Positions 48,968 to 59,040 of a stretch of 64,000 bases of DNA are shown here, piece by piece. The first letter of the stretch is position 1. Every line of letters starts with the position of its first letter. The notes under the pieces are model-generated. The model had not been told where the DNA came from. It did not search any database and saw only the letters and a program-made list of their open reading frames with translations. Source of the DNA: Acanthaster planci (lineage: Eukaryota > Echinodermata > Asteroidea > Valvatida > Acanthasteridae); assembly GCF_001949145.1 (NCBI RefSeq), contig NW_019091543.1, positions 275,150 through 339,149 on the forward strand, read 5' to 3'. The translations under genes and the position numbers were made by a program.

Positions 48968-49875
48968 GTTAGTAAATGATGTACACATATTTCTGAATTG
49001 ATTAAGAAAACTGGAGTCTAATGAAACATAAAAATGTGTTTACATATGTGTAAAATGTTAAAGGTTGTTTAAAAAAGCATTCAAAAGATATGTTCAGAAG
49101 AGGAAAAAGACTTTTGCAGTCCTTTCATTTCAAGGCGAGCGATTGCTCTCCCCCACCTTCGCATGCCTAAAAGCTTCCGAGAAGAGCAAATAGTTGCACG
49201 CATGAAACCATCTGTACTGCATTCCTCGGCATGAGTTTACTTTTAATTATACTTTGCAATTTTTGAGAAAAATGAAGTGAAAAGAATCAAACATTAGGCC
49301 TACCTAACAGTTAGTGATGACAGAATCAATTTTAATTCTCCTGGTGAAAAAGTTGAGTGCGACAGCTCTGTCAGTGTACAATCGTTTAGCACACCCTTAT
49401 TGCACAGAGCTGCAGCAAGAGTTGCTGCATGATAATGCTACATACACCAGACTATACATGGCTTTACAAGCTTGTACACATCACACGCAGTGCCACTAGA
49501 TCACACCACTTTTCAGTCAAACTTAACCAATGAATTCCCTGATCATCCCAAGTATTTCGCGGAGATGTCTGTCATGTAAGTTTTTCCGATCACAACAATG
49601 GCATTTCTCGGAAAAAAAAAGAAAAATCTGGGCTTTTACTTGCATCTGCACAAAACGATACCAGAAGTCAAAATGCTTTCATGATCCAAGCTCCAGCACC
49701 CTACTCGAAATGAAACAACAAATTCCTTTGAAGTTGAGACTGGGACCAGATCGGTTAATCATGATGTGCCACTTACATGTAGTGCATGAAAGCCGTGGAG
49801 AGATCATGCCAGCGTGGATCGCAGAAACAGTTTGTGTGCGGACACGTAAATGTCCTGATGTTTCCCAATAAATTT

Positions 49876-49918
49876 GTCTTCTGCTTTCAACCTACCCCAA
49901 ACAGTTGCGAAATATGCA
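49876..49918 (+). repeat. DIRS left inverted terminal repeat
   Basis: Pairs with 54724-54766 in inverted orientation over 43 bases with about three mismatches. The shared core is CTTTCAACCTACCCCAAACA. Matching stops on the inner side right after AAATATGCA. Confidence 0.8.
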
Positions 49919-50260
49919 AATTCCTTTGCATCTGAATCAATTCGCTAAATCTTCTGATCAACCGTAGTGCGCCCTCATGTCCCATGAAGCATAGCGAAAT
50001 GGCCGCCATGTTCCTCCTTCTTTTCCTTAGCGTGATTCTAAAGAGACGTGTCTTTTTGACATGTTCGAGTTTATCGAGTTTCCATTTCGCTACACACCTT
50101 TGTGACATTCTGATCAAACTGTAAGGTATTGTAATAAACGTACATTCTGTATTTCTGAGTTTATGTGTATATTTTCTTGTTTTGGTGGTAAATTTTCTCT
50201 TTTTGTGTGTGTGCATTTATGGATTGTTGACTCTACGCTGTTACTACCAAGCGATACATA

Positions 50261-50388
50261 GGGTCAACGGGGCGACCCTGGGATTGTTGGAGGTTCCGCC
50301 AAGCGGTGCAAACGATCGAATACTGCGGTCCCCCTCTTTCCTTGGTATATTTATAGAGTCAGTGGGGCGATCCTGGGTTTGTTGGGGT
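50261..50388 (+). repeat. Direct duplication in DIRS 5' region
   Basis: GTCAACGGGGCGACCCTGGG at 50262 and GTCAGTGGGGCGATCCTGGG near 50359 are related, each followed by a TTGTTGG. The 97-bp spacing suggests a duplicated regulatory unit ahead of gag. Confidence 0.6.
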
Positions 50389-51205
50389 TCGCGAGCATTC
50401 CGAATTTCGCAACCCTACATTCCCCTTATAGACCGACAGGAGTCGGTCTGCGGAGGATTGAGCGGCATCTTGCTAAACTTGTGATCCCGCAGCTAATTTC
50501 TGCTGGCAATACCATCGTTGGTTAAGTTCAGGGATAGCCCATGCCACGCTTTAAGGGCCTGAGCTACAGTGGGTGCGATATCCGTATGCTCAGTTCTCCA
50601 ATGTAACACCGAAGCATCGCAGTCAATGATAGTGCCGAGTTGCGCTGCACATGGGGTTGAGATTCCTCCGCTTGCTGGGCCTGGGCGCAACACTTCTGTG
50701 TCCCGGTCCCGAAACATTTCGAATGGATGATGCAGGTCGACAAAAAGCTAATGTGGGCAACACCCGAGATCAGCATGGCTAACGAGTCTACGCTCTGGAG
50801 CGGCCCCACATCGCCAACACTGGCTACACCGGCCAAAACACCCCGTTGCCATTGTCTTCAGACATCCTTTCAATCGGGGCACCCGGCCATGACAAATACG
50901 CTGATGCTCCACAGGACAACACAACACTGCCCCCAGGTGCGCTACCTGCAGAGACAATACCGAACCTTGTGGGCTCATCACCACTCACGCCCATGACAAC
51001 GGCCCACTGTCTCCTTCGCCGTCGGGGTTTTTGAACTCTTCCGGCTTCCTCCTGGGCTTTTCTGAGAAGACTGTTTCTACCCCAGCCCCATCCTGCTGTA
51101 TCTTTACTGCAGCTTGGACAGGCCTCCGACGCCCCAACTCACCAGGCGTCAGCTGCTGGCTCTACAACCAGTTCACACGTACGCAAACATTTTTCGTCTT
51201 CTTCT

Positions 51206-52435
51206 ATGGGGTCTAAGTGGAAGAAGTCTCACTCCTCACTGAAGGAGGACACATCAGCCAACATCATGTCAACAGTCCGCATGCTCTCGGAGAAGCTCTC
51301 TTCTATAGCTGGCCGTCTAGAGCCCACCTCTGCTTCCGCGGCGACAGCCCCAGATCCGGACCCTTTGCAGGCGCAATGTGATCCGGATCTGCACCCAGAT
51401 CCGCATCTGGATCTGCATCCGGGTCCGCATCTGGATCCGCGTCCAAACCTTTGTTGATCGGCGATCCGATCTTCATATGATAGTTTTGCCCCTTCAACTT
51501 ATCCAGGTTCTGGCGCAGACTACAACTCACCTCCGGTCCCTGGCCACCCAACAAGACATGATGATGTTCCTCCTTCCTCAGATCGACTGCGGATGGAGCA
51601 GAATACGCCCTCTGAAGATGAGGATATCTCCTCTGCAGCCAACCTTAACCCTCCTTAGGCACAGCTCCATTTTCTTCAGAAGGATATGATCCACATGTTA
51701 GGCCAGCCTTCCAATCAGTCTACAGCCGAGGCCTCTTCACATGCTTCCTTCAAGCGCCATCCCGCTAGGTTGGAGGCATCAACGCCAATTTTTCCCGAAC
51801 TTCCACTTGACTGCTCATGGGTTGAGATGTTTAAAGTTCTTGCCGGTGCTAAACAATGGTGTCCATACCCGCCCAGGGCCTTGACTTATTTCCAGTTTGC
51901 CAGGGAGGACTTTGATAATTTCCTCTCTGTCCCCGAGATTCCAATGGAGGCTAGAGATAAACTTCCTTCTGATGCTCACAAACCTACAGGAAAGTCTCCA
52001 TTTAAAGACAAGGACAAGTGTTTTGTCGAGTCTACTCTTGCTAAACTCGACAAAGCCTCACGACATGGCCTTCGCTGCACTGCTTTTACTGCACTCCTCT
52101 CTGAGTATTTGGCCCGAGCATGTGATGAAGATTCACCAGTTACCCCTGACCTGGAAGCTGTCACACTTCGAGCGCTCGATGAGAGCGTCATCTATATCTT
52201 CAAGCAGTTTGTTCAGATCTCCGTTCTAGCCACTTCTGCACGTAGATCCAACACTTTAGATGCAATGAACAGTCCCTATGAAGAAGTCAAGTCCAGACTT
52301 CAGGATCTTCCTCTTTGTGGCAAAGACCTTTTCGCGGGGAAGTTCATGGAGATGATGGAGGCTGAAGTTAAACGTATTGGCACAACACGTAAGCTTAGCT
52401 TCCATGACCTTCCACCGCCAATCTCGTCCCGATGA
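51206..52435 (+). pseudogene. DIRS gag-like protein, interrupted
   Basis: The N-terminal frame (51206-51457) begins MGSKWKKSHSSLKEDTSANI and moves into an Asp-Pro-rich stretch coded by imperfect 12-base GATCCGCATCTG repeats. A frameshift between 51457 and about 51540 follows. Acidic text (PSEDEDISSAANLNPP) then runs to an in-frame TAG at 51656. The long frame 51686-52435 holds the conserved DIRS gag region, with WVEMFKVLAGAKQW, SPFKDKDKCFVESTL and LPLCGKDLFAGKFME. It ends in TGA at 52435, overlapping pol-like text. The protein packages element RNA in intact relatives. No zinc knuckle is visible. Confidence 0.75.
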
Positions 52436-52619
52436 ATACTGGGCTCGGCCCTTCAGACCCCCACGGCAGGAGAGTTATATTTCCCTTTCGCCCCTTTCGT
52501 CAACCCAGTCACCAGACGAATCGTGGCCATCCATCCTTCTCTCGGCATACCAAGCCACCCCAGAGGGGCTTCAAAGGAAGAACTACCGAGCCGCACTACC
52601 CCCAACCTCCAGGGGGTAG

Positions 52620-53960
52620 GCGTCGTTGACTATTCAGATTTGCCTCCGCCTGCCGATCTCAGACCTGTCGGCAGGCGACTTCAACTCTTCGCTTGGTCTT
52701 GGGAGAAAGTCACATCGGACAGCTGGGTGCTCACAACCATTCACTATGGATATGCCCTCGAATTCACGAGCACCCCTCTGTCTGTACCTATCCTCCGTCC
52801 GACTCCAGTTCCTACCGACAAAAACAGGCACCGACAGGCACTGGAGTCTGAGATAGACTCTGTCCTTCAGAAATGTGCTATCCGCCAGGTTCCCAAATCT
52901 CAAGCAAACTAAGGCTTCATCTCAACGTTCCTCCTCACTCCAAAGAAAGAACTCAAAAGCTGGAGACCTATTATCAACCTCAAACATCTAAACCACTTTG
53001 TCTGCCCGAAGAAATTCCGCATGGAGACCCTTCGGATGGTCACCCAATCTCTACAGGTTCCATGCTGGGCCTCTTCCATAGACTTGAAAGATGCCTACCT
53101 CCACATTCTGATTCACCCTCAAAGCTACAAATACCTATGCTTCCTGTACAACAGGGGCCTCTTCAAATTCATGGCTCTCCTTCAGCCTCTCCACTTCACC
53201 AAGAGTGTTCTCGAGTGTCGCAAAGATTGTGGCTGCTCACCTTCGAAAGCGGGATGTCATGCTGTTCCAGTACCTGGATGACTGGTAATCGTCTGCAGAT
53301 CATTCAAGGAAGCAGAGGTGTCTACCCGCCTTACTTGTGACATCACAAACCGGCCGGGCTTCATCATCAACCATGGTAAGTCAAATCTCACCCCAACTCA
53401 ATACTCGACATATCTAGGGGCATCTATCGACCTTCGACGAGGCATAATCCTACCGACGACCGAATGCATCAACAATCTTCTCGAAAGTCTTTTCTACCGA
53501 GTGGTCTGCTCCGGCCCGTGCCTGGCTCCGTGTTTAGTGGTGGTTTGTGAAGGAGCACCTTTCTCTCGGAGTTGCCTTCCCCAAAGTAAACCCGGAAATA
53601 ACCATAACATTGGACTCTTCTCATCTGGGTTTGGGAGCCTCCCTACCACCGCTTCAAGCATCGGGAACATGGGACCTCCAGCTCCAAGGGAATAACATCA
53701 ATATACTGGAACTTCAGGCCGTATCCAATACACTGAAAGCTTTCCGCCCAAGCATTACAGGCAAACGAGTCCTCGTCCACTCGGACAACTCCACAGTGGT
53801 GTCATACATTAACCGTCAGGGAGGTACACATTCTCCCCGCCTATGCCTCCTGACGAGACAGATATTCTTTTGGCCCAGGATTATGGCATCTACCTCCAGG
53901 TGACTCATATTCCTGGTGACGACAACTCAGGGAAAGGTACGTCCCACGGGGTGGACATTG
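52620..53960 (+). pseudogene. DIRS reverse transcriptase and RNase H, broken
   Basis: The RT starts with RRLQLFAWSWEKVTSDSWVL and a TAA at 52910 after VPKSQAN. It continues with GFISTFLLTPKKELKSWRP and the first catalytic Asp in SSIDLKDAYLH, shifts frame near 53190 into LSTSPRVFSSVAKIVAAH, and reaches the active site YLDDW at 53271-53285, followed at once by a TAA. Connection text LTPTQYSTYLGASIDL follows. A deletion near 53535 joins WLRV directly to VKEHLSLGV. RNase H then shows TITLDSSHLGLGASL, INILELQAV and VLVHSDNSTVVSYIN, keeping the acidic residues. THIPGDDNS leads into text truncated near 54060. Confidence 0.85.
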
Positions 53961-54089
53961 CACACGAGTGTAATCGAACAGATCTTCGCCGAAATAGAGA
54001 AACTGAACATCGATCTTTTCGCCTCAGCAGAGAATGCCCAACTGCAAGTGTTCTGCACCACGGCGCGGCAGTGAACTGAAGGCATTGTC

Positions 54090-54380
54090 CATCTTAGATG
54101 GCCACATCCGATGGGAACCCCATGGTGTTCGTCTCATCCCAACGATAGGGTTTCTCACTAAGACATTTTGGTACCAGACATTACCAAACACACTGGGACT
54201 CCCGATGACAAACCGTGGTGCCCAGTGCGGACTTTTAAATGGTACCTAGCCAAAACCAAAAAACTCAGAGGTACAACTTTGCAGCCTTTCATCACCACAA
54301 TAAAACCTCACCAAGCCGTAACCAGAGACACTACAGCCAGATGGGCAGTTTCAGCCATGAAGTTTGCTAACCCAGATTAG
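54090..54380 (+). pseudogene. DIRS tyrosine recombinase, N-terminal remnant
   Basis: The text RWEPHGVRLIPTIGFLTKT, then DDKPWCPVRTFKWYLAKTKKLRG and HQAVTRDTTARWAVSAMK, matches the core-binding and early catalytic part of DIRS recombinases. The following AHDxRG segment and catalytic Tyr are missing. Instead an unrelated frame (54390-54734) leads to the right terminal repeat. The element could not recombine its circular intermediate using this copy. Confidence 0.7.
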
Positions 54381-54723
54381 CCAAACTCTGTGGACAATGA
54401 AACACAACGCTTCATTTTAGGCCTACTTCAGGGGCGTACCTATGGAGGAAATATGTTAGGCAGCATGCTGGAATACCCCATCTACCTTCACCACATGCTA
54501 CCTCACCGATGTTCTACAAAAGGACTCTTCACATGGCAAAGGGGTCCTAACATTGGCCACATCGATGCCGAAGGGTTCCTCATCAAAGCAGCCGACCACT
54601 GGAACGACACAACTCCATTATTTGGTGAGTCTGCAATAAATTTGGACAAGTTCTTGTTCCTCTGGCACTCTCATTATGTAGTGCGTCCTTGCTGCACCCC
54701 CCTCCAAGGGCTCGGTGCTACTC

Positions 54724-54766
54724 TGCATATTTAGCGACTGTTTGGGGTAGGTTGAAAGCAGAAAAC
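54724..54766 (-). repeat. DIRS right inverted terminal repeat
   Basis: Inverted partner of 49876-49918. The core reads TGTTTGGGGTAGGTTGAAAG on the plus strand. The inner flank is different from that of the left end, so only 43 bases pair. Confidence 0.8.
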
Positions 54767-55920
54767 TCCTCCTGTACGCCTGCAATTACCAGATCACAAG
54801 GACTGTGTTGAATTACATGTATGTTTCCTGTCACATCACTAGTACTAGTAATTTGCATATGAGAATAGTTACGGTACATACCACGTATGTTTCCTTCCTC
54901 ATCTTGGTTTTTGCTTGGTTTTTTGTTCAAAGTCATACACTGAATACCAGCGAGCTTTTGTGATTGAAAAGAGACTTCTGGAATTATTTTGTTATTTGAT
55001 GATCTTTTGTTATCCAATATGCAGTAGCCTTTTTCGAGCAGTGAAAGTTCGTTTATTCCATCTCTTCCTGTAAAATAAATGGATGTGCTCTTGCAACCTG
55101 GGTTTTCACAAGAATGTGAAACACATAATGATGAAGCCAGCGTTGAACTAAAGGTCATCCTGATGGTCATTTGCTTAAAAAGCTTTTTTAAAGCCAGATT
55201 CACCAACTTAAAAATCCAGTTCGCTGTGTAATTTTATTGTGCCACAGTGATTTATTGCCTAACCAAAAGTTTATTCAAAATGTGTAGAATTTAGTAGGGT
55301 TTAATGGTGTTGATAAAAATCAGTATATGATATGTCAAGGATCGATACTGGCTTCTAATGTTGATGTTGCATAATATGCCTCAATATCACTTTAAAAACA
55401 TTTCTACTGTTGGCTTTACCATGTGTGTATCGTTACCAACATCCATTGCAATATATATGTGGGCGTGTCTCCAAGAAACACCTACAAGAAATATTTGCAA
55501 CGGTTTGTGTTGTACTCTATGTTGGCAACACACAGTGCGGCGTCTCCATGTGAGACTAAGGCATGCACAAGACTCGAATACTAGCTACAGCTCTCCACCA
55601 CTGCTTCTCTTGATAAACATTTGAAGTCATTGCAGGAGACAGGACCGGATTGTTGCTACCTGTCATGTGCTGCCCCATACATTCCCAAGTATTAACCAAA
55701 TTGATACACAGGTACATGTAGTGCTGGGTGAACATACTTGGTACATGTATGTGTATAACAACTTTGTTTTGATGTATTACCAACCATGTTGAAAAAACAT
55801 AAAAGAATTTTAAAGAATGCAGCACTGTGCATCATATGAATATTAAACTAAAGTAGGGACTCTTTCTATGAAGGCATTGGTAATTCTTACATTTGTCTTA
55901 TGTTTGTACTGATATATTAG

Positions 55921-56051
55921 GAATGGGTAACAGCGACAGACATCCTTGTCATGTTGACCAGATTAAACACGTTTGGTGATGAAGTCTTCCAGGTACCAGA
56001 CGTACTGCGTTCCTACTACTATGCAATCTCAGACTTCTCAATCGGTGGGAG
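55921..56051 (+). CDS. LAMC1: Laminin gamma-1-like, exon 3
   Basis: This 131-base exon completes the LN domain with [20 protein letters not shown], then EVF and [15 protein letters not shown]. The acceptor is the AG at 55919-55920 (phase 0, as exon 2 requires). The donor is GTTAGT at 56052, splitting the Arg codon (phase 2), where vertebrate genes also pass from GGR to the first Cys-rich LE repeat (CKCNGH). The three exons total 860 bases, or 286 codons plus two bases, the normal length of signal peptide plus LN domain. No following LE exon was seen before 64000. Confidence 0.94.
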
Positions 56052-56419
56052 GTTAGTCTTTTTTGTTTCATATTTTAAAGTCCTTTCATGTGTCATCTGC
56101 ACTCATTTTACCCATAGAGACATTGTGTCTTTTGGATTTACCGTGTTAGTTGTATGAACATACATGTACATGAATTCATGATGCACTGTTGTGCTTTCTT
56201 ATGGTAAGGATACAGTGTTAGATTTTCCTTGTATTGCATCCAATTTTGCGACACAGTATTGACCAATATTGACCAATCGAAAATGAATCGCACATTGTTT
56301 GATGCAGAATGTGCAGGGCTTTCTCATGTAGTTATGCTTGAAACAATGATTCGAATTACATTTGCAGCCTGCACATTGTCCTTTGAAATACAGTACATAC
56401 ATGTATACAGTAATGATTA

Positions 56420-56600
56420 AATTGAAGTACTCCTCGCACTCGTACTCGCTCGAAGTTTCTGCTAAACCCTCGTATCTCCTCGTAAAATTTGCTGCCGGTA
56501 ACGAGCGCTTGTGGGTACCTGCGAGCATTTACGAGCGCTCGTGAGTGCTCGCAAGAGTACACGGGCGCTATCGAGTGCAATAAACAGCGAGTGCATACTA
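56420..56600. repeat. CpG-rich CTCGT/ACGAG foldback segment
   Basis: CTCGxxCTCG-type text in the left part pairs loosely with GAGCGCTCGTGAGTGCTCGC-type text in the right part. ACGAGCGCTCGT is a perfect local palindrome. The segment is richer in CpG than its surroundings and shows no coding. Confidence 0.5.
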
Positions 56601-57952
56601 GGATCATTCATGCGCAACGCGTGACCTCGGTGGAAAGCCCGGTCTGCCGGCCCGGTTGCGAATTAGTGCCCCCACACTGACGTCGTTGCGCATACAAGTC
56701 CATTACATTGTGTTTCGGTACACCGTCTGGCCCGGACAGTAGGCGCCTATTGATGGCATAAACAATCAGGAAGACCCACTAGTTCTGAGTGTGGTGGAAG
56801 TGGAATATAAAATCCAATAACCTCTGTAGGGATATCCTGAAAATTTCAGAGAGGAACGTTGGTCGTGGAAAGCAACGTACACATAATGACATGATTTATA
56901 TTGATCAATGGTCCGATTGCTCGTTTTATGTACAGTTGGACCGTTCTGTAGCTTTTAGCGAGACATAGATCTTTTCTCGTGTTGGAAAACTTTGTGGAAT
57001 AAAAAAATGGTCGAATCACTGGCCCAGTAACTATCTAGGACTAGGCCTAACACATTGGTGTCATGGGCGCCAATTTTTGGCGGATACGGCATGTTTTTAA
57101 TTTATTATTGTTGTTATTGTTACTGAATCGTAAATGCTGCGATTGTTTTCTCCTTTTTTTGAAAGTTTTGGATCTGGGAGTCTTCATAACTGGCTACTGT
57201 TCTTTTTTCCCTCTGTTTCTTTGTTCTGTTGACAAGAGCTGTGGAAACATGTTCACTAATAATTTAAAAAGGAGTTCGGACACATTTTACTGATTTGTAA
57301 ATCCATGCGCCTCTGTTTGCTTCAAGTTCTGAATAGGATTGACCGATCAGACAAACAGTAAATTATTCTATACCTATCTTGGGCATTGCTGTACCTGTAT
57401 GTGCATTGTTCTGTCATCCAGAGAGCAAGTTGCAGCACTTAAATGGTGTGAATTTACTACCAATGAGCAGTTTGGTTGTTGGGAATTTAACAAAACTAGA
57501 GTGAAATCTCGGTTTTCTTTGAGTTCACTTTAATGAAGTGTCTGAAGATGCCTTTAAAAGCGAAGACTTTTCTGTAATTCCCCCCTTCATTGGATAAGCA
57601 AGACTACATGTACAAGAATTAAATTGTTCTTTCACAGGTCATCCAAAGTTTACGTAACTACATCAAGAAAACGCTCTCTTCTTCGCTTATTAAAAAAGTA
57701 ACATCTTGTGAAAGGGTGGCGTTGTTATAATCTACACATTTCCTTCACCCAAAGGGAAATTATAAGTTGGTATTTTATTGGCCCATTTATTACGGACAAC
57801 ACAATGGTCGTTTTCGTCTGCATGGGGTCGGGAAACGGCTTGAGGTGAAGTCACAGACTTGCTGTGTTCTTGCTCTACGCAATACGTTGATTTTGCCCGA
57901 TGGAAGAGTTCCTTTAATCAGTGGACATCCTTGCCATTCTATGTGAACTTGT
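56601..57952. other. No gene recognised
   Basis: AT-rich sequence without recognisable protein similarity. No terminal repeat of the following Tc1-like element was found here. The small minus frame 57790-57993 is not recognised. Confidence 0.4.
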
Positions 57953-58978
57953 ATGAAGACTTCAGTTGCTTTGTACCATTTCCGCATCAGCACCTCGTCC
58001 GTTCAAGCGAGACTTGAGACTTTTCAATCAATAGCGCCTTCTCAGTCACAAAGCAGTAATCTGAAACCAGACAGAAGAAAGGTGACACTTTTAAAAACAA
58101 CCCTATTTGACACTGTTCGGTTGTTCCTCAAGAAAGTAAGAGAAACAGGCTCTTTCGCAAACAGGGCTGGATCCGGACGTCCACGGAAGTTCCCTGCAAC
58201 TCTCATACACGACTTGTACGAGAATGACGATGAGCTCACGTCGCGAGATGTATGCGGTATATTAAAAAGTATATTTGGACTCGACGTGTCAGAGTCCACC
58301 ATCCGACGCGTACGTTGAAAGCTGGGCTTGGTGGCAAGTGGGCCCGCCTACTGCCAATTAATAAGGGACACCAACAAGCAGGCATTACATCGCCAAGACA
58401 TGTTCGACAATGTAATTTTCAGCGACGAGTGCTCCGTGCAGCTGGATCGACACAGCCGGTTGACATTCCGAAAGAAAGGGCAACCAAAGAAACTCAAGCC
58501 AAAGGCCAAGCACCCCATCAAAGTCCACGTGTGGGCTGGAATATCCAAGCGGGGGAAAAGCCCCATACTCGTCTTCGAAGACATCATGGATGGACAATTC
58601 TACTTGGAAGAGATTTTGCAAGAAACGTTGTTTCCGTTCATCCACAAGCAATTTCCTGATGGTCATCGCTTTCATTAAGATAACGACCTGAAGCACACAG
58701 CTAGGGAAACGCGGGAGTTCATGAAAGAGGTCAGAATAAATTGGTTCCCATTCCCCGCCGAGTCCCTTGACCTAAATCTGATTGAGTGATTGTGGCATGA
58801 ACTCAAGCATTTTTTAAGACGCCAGGTAAAGCCCACTGGCAAAAACGAACTTATCCATGGTATCCACCTCTTCTGGCGCACCAGAGTGACCGTAGAGTCA
58901 TGCTCGCGATACATCAACCACCTACAAAAGGTTATTCCGGCTGTGATTCAAAGCAACGGACGGGCAACAGGCTTCTAG
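57953..58978 (+). pseudogene. Tc1-like DD34E transposase with three nonsense codons
   Basis: One frame, with no indels, encodes a near-complete Tc1/mariner transposase. An N-terminal helix-turn-helix region ends in AGSGRPRKFPA (the GRPR hook) and is followed by a second helix-turn-helix (TSRDVCGILKSIFGLDVS). The catalytic domain has IFSDECSVQLD (first Asp), KVHVWAGISKRG, then stop-DNDLKHTARETREF (second Asp) and SLDLNLIE-stop-LWHELKHF (catalytic Glu). The second Asp and Glu are separated by 34 residues. Stops are TGA at 58316, TAA at 58676 and TGA at 58787; the natural end is TAG at 58976. Terminal inverted repeats were not identified. A histone-type 3' signal follows at once. Confidence 0.88.
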
Positions 58979-58994
58979 GTAAGATTCATTATAA

Positions 58995-59040
58995 CCCAAA
59001 AGGCCCTTCTCAGGGCCACCACATCTTCGAAAAAGAGATA
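58995..59040 (+). promoter_or_regulatory. Histone mRNA 3'-end stem-loop and downstream element
   Basis: The stem GGCCCT (59002-59007) and AGGGCC (59012-59017) encloses the loop TCTC, which fits the histone UYUN loop. The flanks also fit: ACCCAAAA before and ACCACA after, as in replication-dependent histone mRNAs. A purine-rich CGAAAAAGAGA at 59029-59039, about 12 bases downstream, matches the U7-binding downstream element. The parts, order and spacing all agree. No histone reading frame was found nearby; the only coding text upstream is the Tc1-like transposase. Confidence 0.8.

Larger units (their letters stand above)
49876..54766 (+). mobile_element. DIRS-type tyrosine-recombinase retrotransposon, degraded
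   Basis: An approximately 4.9-kb element lies within laminin intron 2. It has a 43-base inverted repeat at its two ends (49876-49918 and 54724-54766), a promoter-like 5' region with AATAAA near 50130, then gag (51206-52435), RT with RNase H (about 52620-53960), and a tyrosine-recombinase piece (about 54090-54380). Inverted ends and a recombinase in place of integrase are the defining features of DIRS elements. The copy is dead: stops, frameshifts, a deletion between RT and RNase H near 53535, and loss of the recombinase catalytic half. The methyltransferase-like gene found in some DIRS relatives is not seen. Confidence 0.85.

Noticed and set aside
54390-54734. 114-codon frame as the catalytic half of the DIRS recombinase
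   Set aside because: It lacks AHDxRG and a plausible catalytic Tyr; the recombinase match stops near 54380.
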